11,914 bases of DNA from Pseudomonadota bacterium (GTDB lineage: Bacteria > Myxococcota > Myxococcia > Myxococcales > Myxococcaceae): NCBI GenBank assembly GCA_023424585.1, contig JAFADT010000556.1, positions 1 through 11,914 of the forward strand, in the 5' to 3' direction. The translations under genes were made by a program, and so were the position numbers. Shown here piece by piece: positions 6,741 to 11,914 of this stretch. The first letter of the stretch is position 1; each line of letters begins with the position of its first letter. Below the pieces are notes generated by a model that worked only from the letters and a program-made list of their open reading frames with translations, ran no database searches and had not been told where the DNA came from.

Positions 6741-7841
6741 TCACCCGCCGGAGCGGGCGTAGGGGACCTCGCGAGGGGCCCCCTCCGCCGAAGGGGCCTC
6801 GGCGACCGCGATGCGGTCCCGGCCCCGCCCCTTGGCCGCGTACATGGCGAAGTCCGCCGCGCGGATGAGGTCCGTGGCCGTGGTGGCGTGGTTCGGAAAC
6901 GAGGCCACCCCCACGCTCGCGGTGAGCGCCACGTCCAGCCCCTGCTCGCGCAGGAAGCGCTGGCCGCGGAACGCCTCGCAGATGCGCTGGGCGATGACCT
7001 GCGCGCCCTCCGTGTCCGTCTCAATCAACATCACCGCGAACTCGTCGCCGCCGTAGCGGAAGACGGCGTCCAGGTTGTGGCGGCCCAGGCTGATGAGCAG
7101 GTCCCCCACCTCCTTGAGCGTGGCGCTGCCCACCAGGTGCCCGTGCCGGTCGTTGATGGACTTGAAGTAGTCCAGGTCCAGGAACACCAGCGACAGCGGG
7201 TGGCGGAAGCGCGCCGAGCGCTTCACCTCCTGCTCCAGCTGCGCGCGCAGGTGCCGCGCGTTGAAGCAGCCGGTGTGCTCGTCGGTGATGGTGAGCTCCT
7301 GCACGCGGCGGAAGTTGCGCGCGTTCTCGATGGCGATGGCCGCGTAGTCCGCGATGGCGGACAGGGCGGTGAGGTCGTCATGCGTGAAGCCAGGCTCGGT
7401 GGGGCCGTTGACCAGCTCGATGACGCCCAGCACCCGCTCGCGCGCCACCAGCGGCACGGCGAGCAGCGAGCGCGTGTGGAAGGCGGAGGCCTGGTCGAAG
7501 CGGGGCGCGAAGCTGGAGTCGCCGGCCACGTCGTGGACGAGCCGCGCGACGCCGGAGGCGAACACGGCCCCGGCGATGCCCTCCCCCGGGCTCAGCTGGA
7601 GGGCCTTGAGGGCCTCGGCGCCCTCGCCCACCGCGATCTCGAAGTAGAGCTTTCCGCTGCGCTCGTCCTGGAGGATGAGGGACCAGTTGCGCGGCTTGAG
7701 CAGCGCGCTGACCTTCTGCATCACCAGCGCCAGCACTTCGCGCAGCTCCAGCGTGGAGGTCAGCGCCTTGGCCATCTCGTTGTAGGCGGCCAACTGCTCC
7801 ACTGTCCGCTTCATGGCCGACAGGAGGTCCGCGGGGTTCAT
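6741..7841 (-). CDS. GAF-GGDEF diguanylate cyclase
   Basis: This 366-aa soluble protein likely makes c-di-GMP from two GTP. An N-terminal helix (about 8-35) leads into a GAF sensor domain (about 36-177; PGEGIAGAVF at 85-94, SLLAVPLVARERVLGVIEL at 125-143). The GGDEF domain (about 183-345) has LTITDEHTGCFN, FLDLDYFKSIND (220-231), intact G264-G-D-E-F268 and LTASVGVASF (306-315), so catalysis should be possible. The inhibitory I-site reads H255-N-L-D258 instead of RxxD, which suggests weak product feedback. No membrane segment or receiver domain is seen; the GAF ligand is unknown. ATG 7841 is preceded by AGAGGG at a good distance. It diverges from maf across 64 nt and converges head-on with the isomerase gene. 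Confidence 0.93.
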   Translation of the reverse strand: MNPADLLSAMKRTVEQLAAYNEMAKALTSTLELREVLALVMQKVSALLKPRNWSLILQDERSGKLYFEIAVGEGAEALKALQLSPGEGIAGAVFASGVARLVHDVAGDSSFAPRFDQASAFHTRSLLAVPLVARERVLGVIELVNGPTEPGFTHDDLTALSAIADYAAIAIENARNFRRVQELTITDEHTGCFNARHLRAQLEQEVKRSARFRHPLSLVFLDLDYFKSINDRHGHLVGSATLKEVGDLLISLGRHNLDAVFRYGGDEFAVMLIETDTEGAQVIAQRICEAFRGQRFLREQGLDVALTASVGVASFPNHATTATDLIRAADFAMYAAKGRGRDRIAVAEAPSAEGAPREVPYARSGG

Positions 7842-7905
7842 CGAGGTGCCCTCTGGAGCGCAAGTCTGCTAAGGCCCGCGAGCGCGAAACCTCCCGCACC
7901 CGCCC
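7842..7905. other. 64-bp divergent intergenic region between cyclase and maf
   Basis: This short spacer must hold the promoters for both the GGDEF gene and maf. I see no convincing -35/-10 pair on either strand. The cyclase has an AGAGGG ribosome site here, whereas maf has no recognisable Shine-Dalgarno before its ATG, so maf may be leaderless or weakly initiated. Confidence 0.5.
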
Positions 7906-8505
7906 ATGGATCCAACCGCTCGCTTCGTTCTCGCCTCCGCCTCGCCCCGGCGCAAGGATTTATTGGCCCAGCTGGGCCTCCGTTTCACGGTGGCGGCCGC
8001 GGATATCGATGAAACGCCAATCGCCGGAGAAATTGCGTCCAGGTACGTGCTCCGGCTGGCCGAGGAGAAGGCGCGCACGGTGGCCACCCGACACCCGGAC
8101 GCCTGGGTGCTGGCAGCGGACACCACCGTGGCCCTGGGGTCGGAGCTCCTGGGCAAGCCCCGGGACGCGGCGGAGGCGCGGGAGATGCTCGGCCGGCTGT
8201 CCGGCCGGGTGCACGAGGTCTTCACCGGCATCGCCGTGGCCGGCCGCGCCCGGGACTCCCAGGTGGTGCGCACGCAGGTGACCTTCCGCGCGCTCTCCGC
8301 GGAGGAGATCGCCTGGTACGCGGACACCGGCGAGCCGCTGGACAAGGCGGGGGCCTACGCCATCCAGGGCAAGGGCGGCTTCCTGGTGCAGGGCATCGAC
8401 GGCAGCCCCTCCAACGTGGTGGGCCTGCCGCTGGCGGAGACGCTGGCGCTGCTCCAGCGCGTGGGCCTGCCGCTGCCGTGGACGGAGACGGAGGCCCGGC
8501 GATGA
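7906..8505 (+). CDS. maf: Maf nucleotide pyrophosphatase (YhdE type)
   Basis: This 199-aa Maf/HAM1-superfamily protein hydrolyses nucleoside triphosphates, with dTTP/UTP and modified pyrimidines typical for the YhdE branch, to monophosphate and pyrophosphate. It is a house-cleaning enzyme also linked to division arrest in other bacteria. Hallmarks are [12 protein letters not shown] (9-20), the nucleotide-site Lys in EEK (55), [12 protein letters not shown] (67-78) with presumed catalytic D72, and [17 protein letters not shown] (141-157). Length is normal and all motifs are intact. No ribosome site precedes the ATG. The stop overlaps the yggS start as ATGA. Branch assignment to YhdE (rather than YceF) rests on Arg16, Lys55 and Gln154 from memory and is less certain than the family. 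Confidence 0.95.
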   Translation: MDPTARFVLASASPRRKDLLAQLGLRFTVAAADIDETPIAGEIASRYVLRLAEEKARTVATRHPDAWVLAADTTVALGSELLGKPRDAAEAREMLGRLSGRVHEVFTGIAVAGRARDSQVVRTQVTFRALSAEEIAWYADTGEPLDKAGAYAIQGKGGFLVQGIDGSPSNVVGLPLAETLALLQRVGLPLPWTETEARR

Positions 8506-9170
8506 GCGGCGTGGCGGACAACCTGGCGCGGGTGCGCGAGCGCGTGGCGAGGGCCTGCGCGAGCGCGGGGCGGCCGGAGTCCTCGGTGACGCTGGTGGCC
8601 GTGTCCAAGCTCAAACCTGCGGCGCTCATCCGCGAGGCGTACGCCGCGGGGCAGCGCGACTTCGGGGAGAACTACGCCCAGGAGCTGCGCGACAAGGCCG
8701 AGGAGCTCAAGGACCTGGACGGCCTGCGCTGGCACGCCATCGGGGCGCTGCAGACGAACAAGGTGAAGTACGTGGCCCGCGTCGCGCACGCCTTCCACGC
8801 GCTGGAGCGGCTGGACGTGGCCACGGAGCTCTCCAGGCGGAGGGCGGGGTCGGCGCCCCTGCCCTGCTACGTGGAGCTCAACCTGGGCGCCGAGGACACC
8901 AAGCACGGGCTCACCCCGGACGCGCTGGGGGACTTCCTGGCGAAGGTGCGCGAGCTGCCCCACCTCCAGGTGGTGGGGCTGATGGCGCTGCCGCCGCCCA
9001 CGGGCGACGTGGCGCGGATGCGCGAGGGCTTCGCCCGGCTGCGCGAGCTGGGGGCGGCGCACGGGCTGGCGGCCCTGTCCATGGGCACGACGCACGACTT
9101 CGAGCAGGCCATCCTGGAAGGGGCCACCGCCGTGCGCGTGGGCACCGCCATCTTCGGCGAGCGCGCCTGA
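8502..9170 (+). CDS. yggS: YggS-family PLP-binding protein (PLP homeostasis)
   Basis: This 222-aa protein is a single-domain fold-type III PLP protein (YggS/PLPBP/YlmE). It binds pyridoxal 5'-phosphate and buffers vitamin B6 and amino/keto-acid pools; no enzymatic reaction is established for the family. K36 in LVAVSKLKP is the Schiff-base Lys. Other hallmarks are [10 protein letters not shown] (53-62), [14 protein letters not shown] (77-90), [10 protein letters not shown] and [10 protein letters not shown] (212-221). The phosphate-binding loop reads [12 protein letters not shown] (193-204), where SMGMSxDxxxAI is usual, so Thr-Thr-His is a mild variant. The ATG at 8502 overlaps the maf stop as ATGA. 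An in-frame GTG eight codons upstream is less likely, as it would extend into maf without a ribosome site. Confidence 0.95.
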   Translation: MSGVADNLARVRERVARACASAGRPESSVTLVAVSKLKPAALIREAYAAGQRDFGENYAQELRDKAEELKDLDGLRWHAIGALQTNKVKYVARVAHAFHALERLDVATELSRRRAGSAPLPCYVELNLGAEDTKHGLTPDALGDFLAKVRELPHLQVVGLMALPPPTGDVARMREGFARLRELGAAHGLAALSMGTTHDFEQAILEGATAVRVGTAIFGERA

Positions 9171-9181
9171 GGCCCGCTCAG
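9167..9181. repeat. Short stem-loop across the yggS and zinc-ribbon stop codons
   Basis: CTGAG (9167-9171) and CTCAG (9177-9181) form a 5-bp stem with a GCCCG loop. The arms contain the two convergent TGA stops, so part of the symmetry is automatic. No U-tract flanks it. At best it is a weak bidirectional terminator. Confidence 0.25.
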
Positions 9182-9399
9182 AGCTCCCGGAACCGAAGCT
9201 TCCCCTCCTGGTTGACGAGCGCCTTGAACTCACAGCCGCAGTAGTTGCAGCGCACCTCGTCCCCGTCGGTGAACTTCTCGTCCACGGGGTTGTTGGCGTT
9301 GCAGCCCGGGCAGTCGAACTCGTCGAACTCGCGGCTGCCGCTGCCCGCGCCGCCTTCCTTGGCGAAGGCGTCGTCGGCGAACACGAAGTCGTTGGACAT
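9178..9399 (-). CDS. Small zinc-ribbon protein of unknown function
   Basis: This 73-aa protein has an acidic N-terminus (MSNDFVFADDAFAKEGG), a Gly/Ser linker and a compact zinc-ribbon-like half. The cysteines are C30-P-G-C33 and C51-N-Y-C54, with an extra C56. Two CxxC knuckles 17 residues apart fit a structural Zn site. The C-terminus (FKALVNQEGKLRFREL) looks like the closing beta strands of a ribbon. The long frame upstream of 9399 is a GC-rich shadow; ATG 9397-9399 is the natural start, although the ribosome site is weak. It converges with yggS across 7 nt. The function is not recognisable; nucleic-acid or protein binding are possibilities for such ribbons. Confidence 0.8.
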   Translation of the reverse strand: MSNDFVFADDAFAKEGGAGSGSREFDEFDCPGCNANNPVDEKFTDGDEVRCNYCGCEFKALVNQEGKLRFREL

Positions 9400-9572
9400 G
9401 GGCCTGGACGCTAGCACCAGGCGGCCATCCCGGTGTGTGCCTTGCCGGGCATGCAGGCGGGCGCGCGAGACTGTCCGCCATTTGTCAGCGCCCGGCGCGG
9501 GCGTGTACCCCTGCGGACCGCCATCTCCGTCTCCCGCCGGCCGTTTCCAGGCCCGGCCGGAGGGCCGCCGGG

Positions 9573-9587
9573 CGGCATTGAATGCCG
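9573..9587. repeat. 15-bp palindrome upstream of the DUF3108 gene
   Basis: CGGCATT and AATGCCG are perfect inverted arms around a single G (9580). It lies about 107 bp before the DUF3108 ATG and about 174 bp before the zinc-ribbon gene start. The size and symmetry fit an operator half-site pair, but no regulator is identified. Confidence 0.35.
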
Positions 9588-9643
9588 GCTCACGGCCATC
9601 CGTCCCGGAAATGTCCGGTGGTAGGGGCGGTTTCGCGGCACGG

Positions 9644-9672
9644 TTGGCTTGGACGGGCCGGCCACCTAACTT
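9644..9672 (+). promoter_or_regulatory. Weak candidate promoter for the DUF3108 gene
   Basis: TTGGCT (9644-9649) and TAACTT (9667-9672) are 17 nt apart, matching sigma-70 consensus at 4 and 3 of 6 positions. The start codon is at 9694 and an AGGGAG-like ribosome site lies at about 9680-9685, so the leader would be very short. Low-confidence motif match. Confidence 0.25.
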
Positions 9673-9693
9673 GCAAGCAAGGGAGCACACCCG

Positions 9694-10500
9694 ATGCGCG
9701 GTCTGTCCAGGTGGGGGTTCACGGCGGCGGTGGTGGGCCTCTTGGGGTCCACGATGGCGCATGCCCAGGAGCCCCCCGGCGCGGCGTTCGGCCCGGGGGA
9801 GCAGGCCCAGTACCGGGTGAAGTACCTGGGGCTGACGGCCGGCTCGGCGACGGTGACGGTGGGCGCGCCCATGACGCAGTGGGGCCAGCGCGTGTGGCCC
9901 ATCGTGGCCACGGCGAAGTCCGACGACCTGGTGGGCGTCTACCCCATCAAGAGCCGCTTCGTGACGTACTGGGACGCGGGCGCCGGACGGGTGACGGGCA
10001 GCGACCTGCACTCGGAGGAGAACCACAAGCGCCGCCGCCAGCGCATCCAGCTCACGGCGGATGGCGCCGGCGCGAAGGTCATCAAGCAGAAGGAGAGCGA
10101 CCCGCCGCACGAGACGGAGCACGCGCTGTCCGCGGGCACCCTGGACGTGGCGGGCGCGACGTTCGCGCTGCGCGGCCAGGAGCTGGTGGTGGGCCGCTCC
10201 TACGCGTACCCGGTGTTCACCGGCAGCAAGCAGTTCACCCTGCGCGCGACGGTGGAGGGCCGCGAGAGGGTGACGACGCCCGCGGGCGCGCGCGACGTCT
10301 TCCGCCTGCGCGTGCAGACCGACTTCGGGGGCAAGCTGGACGCCAAGCGCGACATGGTCGCGTACCTCAGCGCGGACGAGCACCACGTGCCGGTGCGCGT
10401 CGAGGCGGACTTCGCGCTGGGCACCGTCGTGGCGGAGCTCACGGACTACAAACCGGGCCGCGTGGTGACGGTGGCCCGGGCGGACAACTCGGGCGACTGA
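9694..10500 (+). CDS. Exported DUF3108 protein
   Basis: This 268-aa protein has a clear Sec signal peptide: MRGLSRWGF, a hydrophobic core (about 8-20), and likely cleavage after A-H-A24. The mature part begins with FGPGEQAQYRVKYLGLTAGSATVTV, the characteristic opening of the DUF3108 family. It continues as a beta-rich domain (SRFVTYWDAGAGRVTGSDLH, then FTGSKQFTLRATVEGRERVTTPAGARDVFRLRV). It ends with VRVEADFALGTVVAELTDYKPG. DUF3108 proteins are periplasmic or envelope-associated with no assigned activity. The predicted fold resembles lipocalin-like or LolA/LolB-like beta barrels, which is only inference. A good ribosome site (GGGAG) precedes the ATG. The next gene starts 34 nt downstream in the same direction, so an operon is likely. 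Confidence 0.88.
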   Translation: MRGLSRWGFTAAVVGLLGSTMAHAQEPPGAAFGPGEQAQYRVKYLGLTAGSATVTVGAPMTQWGQRVWPIVATAKSDDLVGVYPIKSRFVTYWDAGAGRVTGSDLHSEENHKRRRQRIQLTADGAGAKVIKQKESDPPHETEHALSAGTLDVAGATFALRGQELVVGRSYAYPVFTGSKQFTLRATVEGRERVTTPAGARDVFRLRVQTDFGGKLDAKRDMVAYLSADEHHVPVRVEADFALGTVVAELTDYKPGRVVTVARADNSGD

Positions 10501-10513
10501 AGCGTCGTCCGCC
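10479..10513 (+). other. Inverted repeat across the DUF3108 stop codon
   Basis: GGCGGAC (10479-10485) and GTCCGCC (10507-10513) are perfect 7-bp arms around a 21-nt loop containing the TGA stop and a smaller GAC/GTC pairing. No U-tract follows. It may modulate read-through to the next gene, or be chance in GC-rich sequence. Confidence 0.25.
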
Positions 10514-10534
10514 AGCCAGGGGAAGGCAGGGGGC

Positions 10535-11914
10535 ATGGGCGTGGGTTGGGCATGGGCAGTGGCGGCGGCGCTTTCCGCCGCGCCGGGTGGCGTGCAGGTG
10601 GTGTCGCCGCTGGTGAAGGTGCGGCCGGACGCGACGCCGAAGGGGGCGAAGGAGGCCCGCCTCAGCGCGGCCCGCGGCGAGTGCGAGGGCACGCAGCTGG
10701 TGCTCCCACAGGGCGTGACGCGCGTGACGATGCAGCCGTTGGCCCTCAAGGGCCCCGGCGCGCCGCTCACCGTGGACGCGTGGCGCGAGGCCTACCTGGA
10801 CGTGAAGACGCCCTCCAACGGCGAGGGCAGGCCGGGCCCGTGGCCCGACGCGCTGGTGCCGCTGTCGGCGCCGGCCAATCCCAGACATCCCACGGTCGTC
10901 TACGTGGAGGTCTGCGTTCCCCGGAAGCAGGCCCCGGGCACCTATACGGGCAGCCTGAGCGCGGCGGTGGACGGGAAGGAGCTGCCGGCCGTTCCGTTCA
11001 CCGTGCAGGTGCAGCCCTTCGAGCTTCCCGCGACGTCGTCCCTGCCCAACAGCTTCGGCATCTCGCTCTACAGCATCGCGAAGGGGCACGGCATCCCGGC
11101 GGACTCGCCGGAGGCGAAGGCGCTCCTGCGCGAGTACGGCAAGGCGCTCCTCGAGCACCGCGTGAGCGCGCACGGCATGGGCATGGACCCGCCGCCGGTG
11201 CGGTTCCAGGACGGCCGCGCGGTGCTGGACTGGACCGCGTACGACGCGGAGATGGGGCCCTTCCTGGACGGCACCGCGCTGCCCTCCGGCGCGCGCTTCA
11301 CGACGGCCGACGTGCGCGACAACCGCAAGGCCGCCACGGACGCGGAGAAGACGGCGTACTACCGCGCCTTCCAGAAGCACTTCGAGGACAAGGGCTGGAA
11401 GGCCCAGCTCTTCTTCTACGCCAAGGACGAGCCCAAGCCCGCGGACTTCCCGCTGGTGAAGGCGCAGTCGAAGCGCGTGCGCGACGCGGGCGGCGCCATC
11501 CCCGTGCTCGTCACCACGGCGCTGGACCCCGCGCTCCAGAGCTCGGTGGACATCCTCACGCCCATCATCAACTGCTTCTACCCGCGCGAGGGGCCACAGA
11601 CGTGCCACACCGTGGCCAACGCCGCGACCGCGCGCACGCGGCTGCCCGCTCGCGCGAAGGTGTGGTGGTACCAGAGCTGTATGTCCCACGGCTGCACGGG
11701 CGGCCCGCCCGCGGACAAGGCGCTGGACAAGGCGTACAGCGACTGGGCCTCGTACATGGTGGACCACCCCGCCCCGCTCAACCGCGCCATGGGCGTGCTG
11801 GCCTACGAGAGCGGCGTGGACGGCGAGCTCTATTTCGACACCGTCTTCGCCTACAACACGAAGAAGGATGTCTGGGCGGACCTCTTCGAGTTCGGCGGCA
11901 ACGGCGACGGCACC
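10535..11914 (+). CDS. GH123/DUF4091-type glycoside hydrolase, 3' end outside window
   Basis: There are 460 codons, still open at the right edge. A short hydrophobic start (WAWAVAAALSAAPG) may be a signal peptide, though it has no basic residue. Residues about 20-160 form a beta-sandwich-like N-terminal domain, with GTYTGSLSA (135-143) as in DUF4091/GH123 proteins. The catalytic-type domain (about 170 onward) has QLFFYAKDEP (291-300), TALDPAL, NCFYPREG, VWWYQSC (376-382) and LAYESGVDGELYFDT (422-436), and ends at FGGNGDGT, the usual family motif. Adjacent D298-E299 match the Asp-Glu pair that GH123 beta-N-acetylgalactosaminidases use for substrate-assisted catalysis. The substrate here is unknown. 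GGAAGG and GGGGG purine stretches precede the ATG. It lies 34 nt after DUF3108, probably co-transcribed. Confidence 0.85.
   Translation, partial: MGVGWAWAVAAALSAAPGGVQVVSPLVKVRPDATPKGAKEARLSAARGECEGTQLVLPQGVTRVTMQPLALKGPGAPLTVDAWREAYLDVKTPSNGEGRPGPWPDALVPLSAPANPRHPTVVYVEVCVPRKQAPGTYTGSLSAAVDGKELPAVPFTVQVQPFELPATSSLPNSFGISLYSIAKGHGIPADSPEAKALLREYGKALLEHRVSAHGMGMDPPPVRFQDGRAVLDWTAYDAEMGPFLDGTALPSGARFTTADVRDNRKAATDAEKTAYYRAFQKHFEDKGWKAQLFFYAKDEPKPADFPLVKAQSKRVRDAGGAIPVLVTTALDPALQSSVDILTPIINCFYPREGPQTCHTVANAATARTRLPARAKVWWYQSCMSHGCTGGPPADKALDKAYSDWASYMVDHPAPLNRAMGVLAYESGVDGELYFDTVFAYNTKKDVWADLFEFGGNGDGT

Larger units (their letters stand above)
9400..9693. other. 294-bp non-coding region between zinc-ribbon and DUF3108 genes
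   Basis: Short frames cross this divergent region but lack family features, and I call none of them. It contains three small palindromes: CGGCATT-G-AATGCCG (9573-9587), CCGGA-AATG-TCCGG (9605-9618) and CTTGC-AA-GCAAG (9670-9681). Promoters for both flanking genes should lie here. No tRNA or recognisable ncRNA is seen. Confidence 0.5.

Noticed and set aside
6744..6757. CCCGC/GCGGG hairpin as a transcription terminator
   Set aside because: Only a 5-bp stem, no U-tract, and it is inside coding sequence; such stems are common in GC-rich DNA.
10439..11767. 442-aa minus-strand frame opposite the GH123-like gene, and the 530-aa minus frame 9178-10770
   Set aside because: Both are antisense shadows of DUF3108/GH123; only the last 73 residues of the second (the zinc ribbon) are real.
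1..11914. CRISPR array, tRNA/rRNA, insertion sequence, phage or toxin-antitoxin genes
   Set aside because: I looked for spaced direct repeats, tRNA T-loop signatures, transposase motifs and paired small genes and saw none.

Overview
The window is very GC-rich, coding-dense bacterial chromosome (G or C at most third codon positions). The gene content and codon bias fit a myxobacterium of the Myxococcus/Corallococcus type. That is an inference from overall character: a PilZ protein attached to a cell-wall operon, a GAF-GGDEF protein, a DUF3108 lipoprotein-like/envelope protein and a GH123/DUF4091 protein. No rRNA, tRNA, CRISPR array, insertion sequence or phage gene is visible, and nothing suggests recent transfer.

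Region 1 (1-4928, minus strand) is a tightly packed cell-elongation operon read right to left: mreC, mreD, mrdA (PBP2, class B transpeptidase), rodA (SEDS glycosyltransferase) and the first 118 codons of a PilZ-domain gene that runs off the left edge. Successive genes overlap by 4, 4 and 17 nt, and the PilZ gene starts 17 nt after rodA, so one translationally coupled transcript is likely. Together the products build lateral-wall peptidoglycan: MreC/MreD scaffold and activate the RodA-PBP2 pair. mreB is not next to mreC here.

Region 2 (4929-5159) is a divergent intergenic region. It holds a reasonable sigma-70-type promoter for mreC, a 30-bp interrupted dyad and a 37-nt potential hairpin in the leader of the gene to the right.

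Region 3 (5160-9399) holds a membrane-anchored SurA_N/parvulin peptidyl-prolyl isomerase (PpiD/SurA type) on the plus strand. It abuts, with zero intergenic bases, a convergent GAF-GGDEF diguanylate cyclase. Diverging from the cyclase are maf (nucleotide pyrophosphatase) and yggS (PLP-binding protein), coupled by an ATGA overlap. A small convergent zinc-ribbon protein follows.

Region 4 (9400-11914) has a 294-bp non-coding stretch with short palindromes, then a secreted DUF3108 protein and, 34 nt later, a GH123/DUF4091-type glycoside hydrolase cut by the right edge.

Most of the window is ordinary core-genome content. The most interesting points are the PilZ gene inside the elongasome operon with a cyclase nearby (a possible c-di-GMP link to wall growth), the structured mreC/ppi intergenic region, and the uncharacterised DUF3108-GH123 pair. 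I do not see convincing evidence for a wholly new system.
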